Source of the DNA: an uncultured Bacteroidales bacterium
GTDB lineage: Bacteria > Bacteroidota > Bacteroidia > Bacteroidales > Porphyromonadaceae
NCBI GenBank assembly: GCA_947290775.1
Contig: CAMYPM010000001.1
Span: 62,001 to 126,000 of the forward strand
DNA: 64,000 bases
Reading direction: 5' to 3'
A program made the translations under genes and the position numbers. The notes below the pieces were generated by a model. The model saw only the letters and a program-made list of their open reading frames with translations, did no database searches and was not told the origin of the DNA. Below, piece after piece: positions 37,100 to 46,577 of the stretch (the stretch's first letter is position 1; the number at the start of each line of letters is the position of its first letter).

Positions 37100-38179
37100 C
37101 TATCGCTTTATTTCCTTTACCAGATAGAGGTATACAGGGAAGTGATCCGAATATCCTCCGCGATACTGACCGGCCACCATGGTACGAAGGGGGTAGCCTT
37201 TGTAGCGACCACTCTGTTGCAGCATAAAGTTCTTTTTGTAAATAAAGGCCATATTTTGGGTTTCAGGATCCTTCAGCAACTTGAATGTAGAAATATCATC
37301 CCCTAATAATGCGCCATTAACTACCATGATATCAAACAGGTTCCACACATCACGATAGGCAAGCGTACCCTGCCCCTGATTGTAGAGACGCAACATAGGC
37401 GTATAGTACTCCATATAGCCCACATTATCGGGATAATCCTTTACTTCTAATCCATCTCGTACAGAGGGAGAGACAGGATCATCATTAAAGTCTCCCATCA
37501 TAATCGTGTTACTATTCGGATAAGCCGCAAGAAGCGAGTCTGCCACGCTCTTCATGGTTAGCGCTGCTTGCATTCGCTTAGGAATACTGGGTACCTCACC
37601 GCCGGCACGAGAAGGCCAGTGCCCTACAATGATATGGAATACCTCTCCTGCTATGGTGCCCGTAGCAAAAACGATATCACGAGTGCGAAAGTTGGGATTG
37701 TCGGGCATTTTTACGGGCTTTATACCGGTAGAGACTACATTAAATACTTTCGGATTGTACAGAATAGCACAGTCAATACCTCTGTAGTCGGGCGAGTCGT
37801 AGTGCACAATACTATAATTAAGGGGAGCCAACTGCTCATCCCGCACCAGATCCTCTAATACTCCTCTGTTCTCTACTTCCGAAACTCCTATGATCACTGG
37901 TCCACTTCCGCCTATTCCGGAAATAACTCGTGCCATATTGGATATTTTTTGCATGTACCGTTCGCTCGTCCAAGCATTTTTCCCGGTCGGGATAAATTCA
38001 TTATCACGTGGCGAACTCTGAATGGTATCAAACAGATTTTCAAGGTTATAAAAGGCAACCGGTAGCTTAATGTATTGCGCCTTTTTCTGCTGCCCCCATA
38101 CAGAAACGGCACTTAGCAGTATCCACAGCCCGGTAAGCAGGGAGATTATAGTTCTTCTCATCGTTTTGGTAATCTTCAA
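37100..38179 (-). CDS. Secreted endonuclease/exonuclease/phosphatase-family protein
   Basis: A 359-residue protein with a signal peptide (MRRTIISLLTGLWILLSAVSVWGQ; the true start may be this Met, six codons in). EEP-fold motifs are FYNLENLFD, GVSEVENRGVLEDL (metal-binding Glu), VGHWPSRAGG, MMGDFNDDP and a final YSDHFPVYLYL. All catalytic acidic and His residues seem present. It could hydrolyse nucleic acid or phosphoesters in the periplasm or outside; the family is broad. Single gene. Confidence 0.87.
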   Translation of the reverse strand: MKITKTMRRTIISLLTGLWILLSAVSVWGQQKKAQYIKLPVAFYNLENLFDTIQSSPRDNEFIPTGKNAWTSERYMQKISNMARVISGIGGSGPVIIGVSEVENRGVLEDLVRDEQLAPLNYSIVHYDSPDYRGIDCAILYNPKVFNVVSTGIKPVKMPDNPNFRTRDIVFATGTIAGEVFHIIVGHWPSRAGGEVPSIPKRMQAALTMKSVADSLLAAYPNSNTIMMGDFNDDPVSPSVRDGLEVKDYPDNVGYMEYYTPMLRLYNQGQGTLAYRDVWNLFDIMVVNGALLGDDISTFKLLKDPETQNMAFIYKKNFMLQQSGRYKGYPLRTMVAGQYRGGYSDHFPVYLYLVKEIKR

Positions 38180-38308
38180 TTGTTATTCTCTGACAAATAT
38201 ACTCTTTTGCTCCTACAAAGAGATGAGCGTCTGACATTAAAGGAATTAAATTAACAAACAGTAGTCTTCCGAGAGATCGCTTGCTCTATTTAGCTACTCG
38301 TCACTTTT

Positions 38309-38995
38309 CTAACAGAGGACAAGCGAAGCCAATACAACGTAAAGCCCGCGAATATCCTCTTTTTTTATATCAAAAGCGGCATAAATAGGATCGTGATTGA
38401 TCGACAGAGCACGCACATGTTCCTTATCCTCCCCGGGTCCTAATAGACGAAAGTACACCCCACTTACAGTATCGATCAAATAAGGAGTGCCCCAAGTCAG
38501 GAACTTATTATGGTCTACTAGCCGGGCATATACGATAGATGCAGCAGGGAAGTCAGGCTCCATACTATTATCTTTCACACTCATAGCGACCTCTGCACGA
38601 GGTATTGGGGTAATCACCTGCTCACACCGGTTACGCTCCGCATTGGCAATAAAATCGCTGAGCGGACATCCGATAGAAGCTATGGAGAAGAGCGGTACTG
38701 TGGGGGCACTGGGGAATAAAGACAAAAAGTCATTCTTTAGCATTTCACCCTCTCCAGTAAGTAGCCACCCCACATTAAGCTCGGGGAAAGCTTTGCTTAT
38801 TCTATGCACAGAGAGGGTAGAAAGCGTGTGCCCGGCACCTTGTAGCACACTCAAAGAGATCTGTGCCTTACCGACAAACTGACGCTGTGTAAGCTCGCAA
38901 TAGCTTATAAACTGTTTTAATCGCTCCTTAGGAGTAAGTCCCATGCTCATTTTCCCCATGGGAAGCTGGTCATACTTAGCTCTACCGGCTTGCAT
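38309..38995 (-). CDS. HTH regulator with S24/LexA-like C-terminal domain
   Basis: A 228-residue repressor-like protein. An XRE-type N-terminal domain (GLTPKERLKQFISYCELTQRQF onward) is joined to a peptidase S24 fold starting VPLFSIASIG. The Ser is in KDNSMEPDFPAASIVYARL, but where active proteins have Lys (V-x-V-K-R) this one has VYFRLL, so self-cleavage is doubtful. I start at ATG 38993-38995 because a TATATTTG promoter (39022-39029) excludes the longer frame back to 39058. A later Met at 38950 is possible. Divergent from the small HTH gene at 39282, with a shared 290-bp control region. Confidence 0.75.
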   Translation of the reverse strand: MQAGRAKYDQLPMGKMSMGLTPKERLKQFISYCELTQRQFVGKAQISLSVLQGAGHTLSTLSVHRISKAFPELNVGWLLTGEGEMLKNDFLSLFPSAPTVPLFSIASIGCPLSDFIANAERNRCEQVITPIPRAEVAMSVKDNSMEPDFPAASIVYARLVDHNKFLTWGTPYLIDTVSGVYFRLLGPGEDKEHVRALSINHDPIYAAFDIKKEDIRGLYVVLASLVLC

Positions 38996-39021
38996 TGTTT
39001 TGTTTCTAATTTTTATGCTTA

Positions 39022-39029
39022 CAAATATA
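39022..39029 (-). promoter_or_regulatory. -7 promoter element of the S24-like regulator
   Basis: The minus strand reads TATATTTG, with TTG (plus CAA at 39048-39050) 18 bp away as -33 box. It is 27 bp from the chosen start codon. Confidence 0.6.
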
Positions 39030-39190
39030 AGTATTATCCCCACAAGACAAGGAATCAAGATGCACTATGTAATGGAAACATCGCTCGGTGTTACAGCCAC
39101 GAGAGTGTACCGCTTGAGAATAGAGAAATAAAAAGAGTAAACGAACAAAGCAAGTACATTAGGCATATTGTAAAAAAGAAGAAAAAATAT

Positions 39191-39221
39191 TTGTCTGATT
39201 GAAAATTAAACTTTATCTTTG
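39191..39221 (+). promoter_or_regulatory. Consensus promoter of the small HTH gene
   Basis: TTG at 39191-39193, a 20-bp spacer, then TATCTTTG at 39214-39221. It lies 60 bp before the ATG at 39282 and is one of the two best promoter matches in the window. Confidence 0.7.
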
Positions 39222-39281
39222 AGGTAGAAGATATAGATAGGCGTAAGCCATAAAAATAGGAATAGTAAAAGCGAATAAATC

Positions 39282-39584
39282 ATGACAAAAAACATCACTT
39301 TCAACGAATTACGCCGCATCAAAGATGCCCTACCCGATGGAGCCACTCAACGTATAGCCGATGAGCTGGGAATTGATGCAGAAACTGTACGCAATTATTT
39401 TGGAGGCACTCACTATACCAACGGACGAAGTGCCGGCATACACCTACAGCCGGGACCCGATGGGGGAATCGTCGAAATATGTGACACCACCATACTTGAC
39501 AAAGCATTAGAGATGGCCGTAGATTTGCCGGAGGATTTACTTGCTTCGTTAGGTCTCAACAAAGAGGACAAAAAGGAGGACTAA
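39282..39584 (+). CDS. Conserved small helix-turn-helix protein
   Basis: A 100-residue protein, MTKNITFNELRRIKDALPDG at its start. Residues about 8-45 look like a helix-turn-helix (GATQRIADELGIDAETVRNYFGG), followed by a Gly-rich beta segment (GPDGGIVEICDTTIL) and an acidic helix. Similar proteins recur in Bacteroidales as unnamed DNA-binding proteins. No function is known to me. It has its own strong promoter and faces away from the S24-like regulator. Confidence 0.75.
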   Translation: MTKNITFNELRRIKDALPDGATQRIADELGIDAETVRNYFGGTHYTNGRSAGIHLQPGPDGGIVEICDTTILDKALEMAVDLPEDLLASLGLNKEDKKED

Positions 39585-39693
39585 TCACATAGCCCCCCAA
39601 AGCGGTGGGAGTGCGAACGGATCTCTGCAAGAGCAGCAGGGAGCACATAGATCTATTATTCACAGATAACGAATAGACGAAGGGGAGGATCGT

Positions 39694-40875
39694 ATGAAGG
39701 AAGGAAAGAGTAAAGGCTCAGGCGACACGCTCGTAACCTTGGCTATACATAGTTACGAAAAAGCACAAATTCTGCAAACACTGCTTCAAGATGCCGGCAT
39801 TGAGGCATCTTTGCATAACGTAAATCAACTTCTTCCGGTGGTTTCCGCCGGTGTGCGAGTGCGAATCAAAGAAAAAGATTTACCTCGTGCGCTCAGCCTG
39901 ATCGAAGAAACTGATTGGATGCGCGATGAGGTATATTCCGAACTCAATTGGGTAGATCGAAAGGTACAGGGAGCCATACATGCGGATTCTCCTTATGTAC
40001 TTATTCCGGTAGACTTTTCGGACTATACTCCTACGGTATGTAGTGTGGGCTTCTACTTTGCTCAAAGGCGGAACCTGAGCGTACTTATCGTAAATGCATA
40101 CTTCTCTCAGTTCTTTACGGCAGCTCCTATGTTCACGGGCGACATAACCGGCTATCAAGCTGCTTCTGAGCTCAATATAAAGCGAGAAGCCGGCAAAGCC
40201 GATGCCAAAATGACGCAGCTCAAAGAAGAGCTTCGCCGTCAGATTAAGGAGGGAACCTTACCCGATGTACCTTTTGATACGCTCCTGAAGGATGGAGCAC
40301 CTGATGAGGTTATCCTCACTCTTGCTAAGGAGAAGCCTCCCGTAGCTATCGTTATGGGAACTCGTGGTAAATCGCGACGCAACGGGGAGTTGATTGGTTC
40401 TGTGGCCGCAGAAGTAATAGATAGTGCAAAGGTCCCTGTATTGGTGGTGCCCGAAGAAGTAGCTATCACAGACCTATCCAATATAGAGAATGTGGGTGTG
40501 GCTACAGGTTTTGATCAACGTGACTTAGTCTTGTTTGATCGAATGATGAGTCTCATGAAGCCAATCCATCCGAAGTACTACATTTTCAATATATCTAAGA
40601 AAATGGAGGAATGGAGCGAAACAGAGCTAAAGGCAATCTTGGCTTATCACAAACAGCACTATCCGGATCAAGAGATATCATTTAGCATGCTACAAGATGG
40701 TGACTTCAGCGAAGCACTACAGGCCTTTATTGAAGAAAAGAAAATAGGTATGCTTGTCGTTAACACCTATCGGCGCAACCTATTTGCACGTCTCTTCAAT
40801 CCCGGCATGGCGCGCAGGATGCTCTTCCATGCGAATACGCCTCTATTGGTAATGCATAGTAGCAGTTGGCGATAG
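39694..40875 (+). CDS. DUF2007-like domain fused to two universal-stress domains
   Basis: A 393-residue cytoplasmic protein. Residues about 8-72 resemble the DUF2007 signal-transducing fold (KAQILQTLLQDAGIEASLHN). A Usp domain follows at about 97-255, with PYVLIPVDFSDYT and the nucleotide-binding VMGTRGKSRRNGELIGSVA. A second, less complete Usp domain runs from about 265 to 390, where the G-2x-G-9x-G loop is degraded to VVNTYRRNLFARLF. By family the first domain probably binds ATP. Single gene with a hairpin terminator. Confidence 0.8.
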   Translation: MKEGKSKGSGDTLVTLAIHSYEKAQILQTLLQDAGIEASLHNVNQLLPVVSAGVRVRIKEKDLPRALSLIEETDWMRDEVYSELNWVDRKVQGAIHADSPYVLIPVDFSDYTPTVCSVGFYFAQRRNLSVLIVNAYFSQFFTAAPMFTGDITGYQAASELNIKREAGKADAKMTQLKEELRRQIKEGTLPDVPFDTLLKDGAPDEVILTLAKEKPPVAIVMGTRGKSRRNGELIGSVAAEVIDSAKVPVLVVPEEVAITDLSNIENVGVATGFDQRDLVLFDRMMSLMKPIHPKYYIFNISKKMEEWSETELKAILAYHKQHYPDQEISFSMLQDGDFSEALQAFIEEKKIGMLVVNTYRRNLFARLFNPGMARRMLFHANTPLLVMHSSSWR

Positions 40876-40905
40876 GTAGTATATCATCACAAGAGTGAAC
40901 TTTTA

Positions 40906-40943
40906 GTGGGTGTCCATTGTTTCGTGCAATGTGCACCCATTTT
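40906..40943 (+). terminator. Terminator of the universal-stress fusion gene
   Basis: TGGGTG at 40907-40912 pairs with CACCCA at 40934-40939, with an inner CATTG/CAATG stem, followed by TTTTAT. Confidence 0.8.
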
Positions 40944-40965
40944 ATAATATAAGCGCAAGTAGATT

Positions 40966-42753
40966 ATGAGTAATCCCATAGCAGAACTTAAGACCGCATT
41001 ATCTGCGACTATCAACCAATCATTCGGCGCTACGACCACGCCTGCCGATATAACCCTGCAACGCACCCGAGATGAATTTACGGGTGACTGGACCTATGTA
41101 GTTTTCCCACTCCTTAAAATGAGTCGCAAGAAACCGGAGGAGACAGCACAAATTTTAGGGGAAGCACTGCAGGCTGCTTATCCGGCTGTAGACGGCTTTG
41201 AAGTGGTAAAGGGATTTCTTAACCTTACTATGAAGCATCAATGGCATGCCGATATGCTTCACACCATTATAGAAGACAAGCAGTATGGTGCTAAAGAAGT
41301 TAGCAGCAACTCTTCTCTTGTAATGGTTGAGTACTCCTCGCCCAATACCAACAAACCGCTCCACCTTGGGCACGTGCGCAACAATCTATTAGGCTTTAGC
41401 ATTGCCCGGATTCTTACCGAGACGGGAAACAGAGTAGTTAAAACAAATATCGTAAATGACCGCGGCATCCACATCTGTAAGTCAATGCTGGCGTGGCAAA
41501 AGTGGGGAAATGGCGAAACGCCCGAGTCAAGTGGTAAGAAGGGTGACCACTTAGTGGGAGACTATTATGTGCTTTTCGATAAGCATTTTAAGGCAGAAGT
41601 AAAGGAATTGGAGGCACAGGGGTATTCCAAAGAGCAAGCGGAACAACGCTCACCCCTTATGCAGGAAGCCCGCGAAATGCTTCGCAAATGGGAAAGCGGA
41701 GACAAAGAGGTACGCACGCTTTGGCACATGATGAATCAATGGGTTTACGATGGCTTTGATGCTACCTACAAGCGTCTGGGAGTAGATTTTGATAAAATAT
41801 ACTACGAAAGCGATACCTATCTTATAGGCAAAGAAGAGGTGCTTCGTGGGTTTAAGAAAGGTATCTTGCAGCAGCATGACGATGGTTCGATTTGGTACGA
41901 TCTAACCTCCAAAGGGATGGATGAGAAGTTGCTCATTCGTGCCGATGGTACCACTGTGTACATGACCCAAGACGTAGGCACCGCTAAAATGCGCTACCAA
42001 GACTTCCCCATTGACAAGATGGTCTACGTGGTGGGTAACGAACAGGAGTATCACTTCAAGGTACTCTCCCAACTGCTGGATGAGCTTGGCTTCTCATTCG
42101 GAAAGAGCCTCTACCACTTCAGCTACGGAATGGTGGAGTTGCCTGATGGCAAGATGAAAAGTCGTGAGGGGACGGTAGTAGATGCGGATGATCTGATGGA
42201 AGAGATGGTATCTCGTGCAAAAGAGATAGCATTGGAAGCCGGAAGGGCAAAGGATTTTCCTGAAGATGAGGTGAATGAAATAGCCGAAAAAGTAGGCTTA
42301 GGGGCCCTGAAATACTTTATACTGAAAGTTGATCCGCGAAAGAATATGGTGTTTAACCCCAAAGAGTCAATTGACTTCAATGGGAATACAGCCTCGTTTA
42401 TTCAATATGCCTATGCCCGTATTTGCTCACTACTGGAGCGTGCAGAAGCCTCTGACCAACAGATAAACTGGCTGCAAACAGACTTCAACGAGAGCGAAAG
42501 AAAGTTGATACTTACCTTAGCAGCCTATCCGGACGCAGTTAGCGATGCAGCTAATGCCTATAACCCTGCTGCCATTGCAAACTGGGTGTATGATTTAGTG
42601 AAGCAATACAACAGCTTCTACCACGACTATAGTGTGCTTCGTGAAGAAAATGACACTCTACGTGCTGCCCGACTTGCCTTAAGTGCCGCAGTCGCTGATA
42701 CTATTAAACGTGCTATGTATCTGTTGGGTATCGATATGCCCAAGCGGATGTAA
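40966..42753 (+). CDS. argS: Arginyl-tRNA synthetase
   Basis: A 595-residue class I synthetase. The HIGH motif is HLGHVRNN (near 134), preceded by EYSSPNTNKPL, and the KMSKS-equivalent loop is GKMKSREGTVVDADDL (near 395). The N-terminal Add1 domain (1-100) and the C-terminal DALR anticodon-binding domain ending MYLLGIDMPKRM are complete. It charges tRNA-Arg. The MnmA gene follows 27 bp later. Confidence 0.96.
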   Translation: MSNPIAELKTALSATINQSFGATTTPADITLQRTRDEFTGDWTYVVFPLLKMSRKKPEETAQILGEALQAAYPAVDGFEVVKGFLNLTMKHQWHADMLHTIIEDKQYGAKEVSSNSSLVMVEYSSPNTNKPLHLGHVRNNLLGFSIARILTETGNRVVKTNIVNDRGIHICKSMLAWQKWGNGETPESSGKKGDHLVGDYYVLFDKHFKAEVKELEAQGYSKEQAEQRSPLMQEAREMLRKWESGDKEVRTLWHMMNQWVYDGFDATYKRLGVDFDKIYYESDTYLIGKEEVLRGFKKGILQQHDDGSIWYDLTSKGMDEKLLIRADGTTVYMTQDVGTAKMRYQDFPIDKMVYVVGNEQEYHFKVLSQLLDELGFSFGKSLYHFSYGMVELPDGKMKSREGTVVDADDLMEEMVSRAKEIALEAGRAKDFPEDEVNEIAEKVGLGALKYFILKVDPRKNMVFNPKESIDFNGNTASFIQYAYARICSLLERAEASDQQINWLQTDFNESERKLILTLAAYPDAVSDAANAYNPAAIANWVYDLVKQYNSFYHDYSVLREENDTLRAARLALSAAVADTIKRAMYLLGIDMPKRM

Positions 42754-42780
42754 AGGCGCGCGAAATCGGTAATACGAGTG

Positions 42781-43902
42781 ATGTTGTCCTATCCGCTATC
42801 GCCGTACATTGATGCTTTGGATCGGAGCGTATCCATAGCGCTGCTCGCTTCGGGCGGTGTGGATAGCGCAGTGGCATGTGCTTTACTGGTTCGCGCTGGC
42901 TTTCGTCCCAAGCTTTTCTATATAAATATCGGGATGAAGGATGAGGGTTTCACCGATTGCACTCGGGAAGAAGATCTTGAGATGGTGGCTCTGATTGCCC
43001 GTAAGTATGGGCTTGAATATGAGGAAGTTGACCTTAACGAAGCGTATTGGGAGCGTGTGGTTTCCTATACGATTGATAGCGTTAAGCGCGGACTCACGCC
43101 CAATCCCGATGTAATGTGTAATCGTTTTATCAAATTTGGGGTTTTTGAGGAGCGATACGGATATGCCTTTGATTACATCGCATCGGGGCATTACGCCTCC
43201 ACGGTAGTGCGAAACGGCAAAGTTTACTTAGGAACAGCACCCGATCCGGTTAAGGATCAGACCGATTTCCTCGCTCAAATCAATCTGAAACAAATATCCA
43301 AAATTCTCTTTCCGATAGGCACATTGGATAAAAGTCAGGTACGTGCCATTGCGGAAGAGGAACATCTGCCCAATGCGCATCGTAAAGATAGTCAGGGAAT
43401 ATGCTTCCTCGGGAAAATCAACTATAACGATTTCTTGGAGAAGTACTTAGGGAAGAAAAAGGGCGATATTATTGAATTTGAAACGGGTAATAAGATAGGC
43501 GAGCACGACGGTTTTTGGTTTCATACCATTGGACAGCGTAAAGGCCTGGGGCTGAGCGGAGGTCCTTGGTTTGTGGTTCGCAAGGATTGCCCTGCGAATA
43601 TCCTTTATGTGAGCCGTGGTTACGATCCGGAAACGCAATACGGATATGAGATTTGGTGCCGTGATTTCCATTTTATCACTGAAAATCCCTTTACTGCCGG
43701 TTGCCCCAATCCACTACCCGTAGCGCTTAAAGTGCGTCATACTCCGGAGTTCTTACGTGCCACGCTAGCCAAGGAGGGGGAAGTGTACCACATTGTGAGC
43801 GAACAGCGCATACAGGGCATTGCTCCCGGTCAGTTTGCCGTTGTGTACGATCCCGACTGCACGATATGCCTCGGAAGCGGTAGAATTGAAGAGGGCAGAT
43901 AG
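42781..43902 (+). CDS. mnmA: tRNA-specific 2-thiouridylase MnmA
   Basis: A 373-residue PP-loop ATPase. ATP-binding SGGVDSAVACALL is near residue 28. The catalytic Cys pair lies in NPDVMCNRFIKFG and DSQGICFLGKINYNDF, and the end has GSGRIEE. It installs the 2-thio group on U34 of Glu, Gln and Lys tRNAs. I start at ATG 42781; a GTG three bases earlier is the alternative. Bacteroidota often carry more than one MnmA-like gene. Confidence 0.92.
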   Translation: MLSYPLSPYIDALDRSVSIALLASGGVDSAVACALLVRAGFRPKLFYINIGMKDEGFTDCTREEDLEMVALIARKYGLEYEEVDLNEAYWERVVSYTIDSVKRGLTPNPDVMCNRFIKFGVFEERYGYAFDYIASGHYASTVVRNGKVYLGTAPDPVKDQTDFLAQINLKQISKILFPIGTLDKSQVRAIAEEEHLPNAHRKDSQGICFLGKINYNDFLEKYLGKKKGDIIEFETGNKIGEHDGFWFHTIGQRKGLGLSGGPWFVVRKDCPANILYVSRGYDPETQYGYEIWCRDFHFITENPFTAGCPNPLPVALKVRHTPEFLRATLAKEGEVYHIVSEQRIQGIAPGQFAVVYDPDCTICLGSGRIEEGR

Positions 43903-43905
43903 CCT

Positions 43906-44613
43906 ATGGATGCCGTTCGGGAAAAACTCTTCTCCTTACAGGACGAATCGGTACAACGCTTTGCCGCAAAACTACTGCCAACCATTGATCCCGAACGGAT
44001 CATCGGCGTTCGAATTCCCCTACTGAGGGCAACGGCACGCACTATCTATAAATCGGATAAGGCATTGTGTTACAGCTTTCTTGAGGAACTTCCGCACGCC
44101 TATGTGGAAGAGGATTTGCTGCATATGATGCTGATCGGCTTGGAACCCAACGCAGTGCGTCAGATAGAGCTACTGGACCGCTTTCTCCCCTTTGCGGACA
44201 ATTGGTGCGTTACGGATGCTTTGTCGGCAAAAACAATGTGGCGCGAGCCGGCTCTTTGTCACGATGCGATAAGGCGATGGCTTGCTGCGGATACCGTTTA
44301 CACACGCCGCACCGCGCTCGTTGCGCTGATGGAAAGTTCCCGTTACAACTGTTTTGACCCCTGCTTTCTCGATTGGGCTGCAAAAGCGGCTCCGGAAGAT
44401 TCGTCCGAAGTAACTGATGTGTATTATTTACGGATGGCGGTCGCCTGGTTCTTTGCCGAGGCTCTCACGCAACAATACGAACTTACATTGCCCTATATAG
44501 AAGAGGGAAAACTGCCGAATAAGACCCGTCTGCTTGCCATTCGCAAGGCTTGTGAAAGCCGTAAAGTACCCGCTGACCGCAAAGAGGCATTACGTCTTTT
44601 GCGCAATCGCTAA
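43906..44613 (+). CDS. AlkD-like DNA alkylation repair protein
   Basis: A 235-residue all-helical HEAT-like protein. GVRIPLLRATARTIYKS, HAYVEEDLLHMMLIG, DNWCVTDALSAK and the C-terminal TRLLAIRKACESRKV match the DNA alkylation repair family, whose AlkC/AlkD members are glycosylases for alkylpurines. It follows mnmA by 3 bp, so the two are probably cotranscribed. Catalytic competence cannot be judged by eye. Confidence 0.82.
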   Translation: MDAVREKLFSLQDESVQRFAAKLLPTIDPERIIGVRIPLLRATARTIYKSDKALCYSFLEELPHAYVEEDLLHMMLIGLEPNAVRQIELLDRFLPFADNWCVTDALSAKTMWREPALCHDAIRRWLAADTVYTRRTALVALMESSRYNCFDPCFLDWAAKAAPEDSSEVTDVYYLRMAVAWFFAEALTQQYELTLPYIEEGKLPNKTRLLAIRKACESRKVPADRKEALRLLRNR

Positions 44614-44670
44614 ATACGTTCCTTTCGGAACTATTCGTTTCTCTTTCAAATAGCTTTTACCCCCTTTTGC

Positions 44671-44758
44671 AAAAGATATATACCTTTCATCGGAAAGATA
44701 TATACCTATTGCGGTAAAGATCTATACCTATTCATTCAAATATATATACTTTTTGCGG
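44671..44758. repeat. 88-bp intergenic element E (4 x 22 bp)
   Basis: Units start at 44671, 44693, 44715 and 44737, all in reverse direction (for example AAAGATATATACCTTTC). A more decayed fifth unit may lie at 44649-44670. The element is between the AlkD-like and sugar-transferase genes, both rightward. Confidence 0.85.
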
Positions 44759-44856
44759 AGCCTCTTTGTTACAATAAAATGAAGGGGTTGAACGTTTGCT
44801 AAACTAAATAGGCAGGTGCAAGCCGTTGCGTAATGCCTCTGACAATGTAAAATAGT

Positions 44857-44864
44857 TATCTTTG
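44857..44864 (+). promoter_or_regulatory. -7 promoter element for the sugar transferase gene
   Basis: TATCTTTG at 44857, 43 bp before the ATG at 44907. No clear -33 box. Confidence 0.45.
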
Positions 44865-44906
44865 CAAAAGGAAGCGAGTAAAGAGCACAAACACACCACG
44901 AAATAA

Positions 44907-45551
44907 ATGAAAAGAGTGTTCGATATCGTCACAAGCAGTATGGGGTTGATTATTCTATCCCCCCTGTTGTTGGTGTGTATCATACTTATTTGCCTGGATT
45001 CGAAAGGCGGAGCCATTTTCAAACAAAAACGAGTCGGGCGCTACAACAAGGATTTTGTACTCTATAAGTTTAGGTCTATGCGGTCCCAGACGTGGGTTAA
45101 GGGCCAGCTTATTACTGTAGGCGAAGAGGATCCACGCATCACGCGTATAGGACGCTTCATCCGGCACTACAAAATAGATGAATTGCCACAATTGTACAAT
45201 GTACTTCGAGGCGATATGAGTATTGTGGGGCCACGCCCCTTAGTGCGCCAGCAAGTGGAGCTATATCCCGATCTCTACGAGCCTATTCTTACCGTTCGAC
45301 CCGGTATAACCGGCATTGCCTCTATTTATTTCCGTAATGAGAATGCCATACTCGGCATGGTGGATGATCCGGAGAGATACTTCAAAGAGGTCATTATGCC
45401 TAAAAAAATCGCCTTAAATATGGAATATGTGCAGCATCACACTTTTTGGGGCGATATGCGGCTGATTTATCAAACCATTTTTTCTCGTAAATCGTCACAA
45501 GCACCTCTACCGAATGAGGAAAATATGCCCGACGGTATTCATCTCAAGTGA
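44907..45551 (+). CDS. Undecaprenyl-phosphate sugar-1-phosphate transferase (PglC/WcaJ type)
   Basis: A 214-residue short-form phosphoglycosyl transferase. One N-terminal helix (residues about 8-28, TSSMGLIILSPLLLVCIILI) enters the membrane, then FKQKRVGRYNKDFVLYKFRSMR and the catalytic Asp-Glu in YKIDELPQLYNVLRGDMSIVGPRPL. It starts a lipid-linked glycan by transferring sugar-phosphate to undecaprenyl phosphate. No other glycan genes are adjacent. It is the last chromosomal gene before an AT-rich acquired stretch. Confidence 0.9.
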   Translation: MKRVFDIVTSSMGLIILSPLLLVCIILICLDSKGGAIFKQKRVGRYNKDFVLYKFRSMRSQTWVKGQLITVGEEDPRITRIGRFIRHYKIDELPQLYNVLRGDMSIVGPRPLVRQQVELYPDLYEPILTVRPGITGIASIYFRNENAILGMVDDPERYFKEVIMPKKIALNMEYVQHHTFWGDMRLIYQTIFSRKSSQAPLPNEENMPDGIHLK

Positions 45552-46514
45552 GACAACGAAATATAACCGCATTTTGATATCATTTCGGTATATTTGCACA
45601 GTGACATTTGTACGTTTGAAGTTACTAACTTTTCTTGTAGTAATTGAAAGTAAACGAGTTAGATAGTCTCTTTGTGAGTTACAAACCTTAAAAAGTTACG
45701 ATTTAGTTAGATACAGAATGCTTCGGTATTCCAAGTTTTGCAAGACTTCAATCAACTCTACTGATTACAAAATAATACTTTTCTGCGGATATTCGAGTGA
45801 TTTCTTTGCGTCTTTTTGGAATTGTTTTGGCAGAATACTGTCCTTGCTTATGATGTATGGACTTCCTTATCAATCGGTTCATCCGTTTCTCTCTGTTTAT
45901 CCTCTACGGAATACGTTTTCTGCCCATCGCATCAGACAGTCATTTCCGTTTGGGGTGCAAAGGTAATTCCGGGATTTTACGAGGAAGCAAGGTCAAGCCT
46001 TCTGTTTTCGAAAGAAATCTCCACGCCTCAATCCTTTGGGGTAGTATTTCTTCCGAAAAACCTTGCATCTTCTAATCCCGACCTTTTTAGAGCACCCGAA
46101 ACGAAAACGACCGATGCGAAAAGAAAACGCATAAAAAATGTCGGATAAACAAGAAACGGAAGTTTGGAAACTCGCCTCCCTCCGCTCTTAGAGCCGCATT
46201 AAGAATCCTACTACGACCATCGGGGCATTTTAAGCTGACTGCACTTTGGGTTGATATTGTCTATCATAATGATGCTGTCCTACTATGTAATCAGTATATG
46301 GATATGTTGGCTATATTTTCAATTTCTTGATAGGAACAACAATCGTGCGGTTGGTCACTTGGTAACATTTTCAATAGAATGGTAATTTTTGCAATTTACA
46401 ATACGATATACTTATTAATCAGTAAATTAATAAACTATGCAATGTTATATATCTATCACATTTTCCGTCAATTACAAAAGCAATATGTCAATTATAGTTG
46501 TTGCAGATTACACT
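45552..46514. other. Gene-poor AT-rich stretch left of the acquired nuclease
   Basis: About 960 bp without a supportable gene. A TATATTTG box at 45589-45596 points rightward into it. Three overlapping plus-strand frames at 45718-46148 have no start context, no family features and mutually exclusive frames. The base composition resembles the nuclease gene to its right rather than the sugar transferase, so the boundary of foreign DNA is probably close to 45560-45700. I found no direct repeat pair that would mark attachment sites. Confidence 0.5.
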
Positions 46515-46558
46515 GTCTGAAATGACGGCTACTCTCAATCCGTTTCAGACGGATTTTT
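46515..46558 (+). terminator. Terminator-like hairpin in the acquired region
   Basis: GTCTGAAA at 46515-46522 pairs with TTTCAGAC at 46543-46550, followed by GGATTTTT. No gene ends just before it. Confidence 0.5.
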
Positions 46559-46577
46559 ATGTTCGTCAAAGAACACA

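Noticed and set aside
38996..39058. Longer N-terminus of the S24-like regulator
   Set aside because: The extra codons overlap the gene's own promoter (39022-39029) and add a hydrophobic stretch foreign to this family.
45718..46148. Three overlapping small frames in the AT-rich stretch
   Set aside because: They overlap in different frames, have no recognisable domains and no translation signals.
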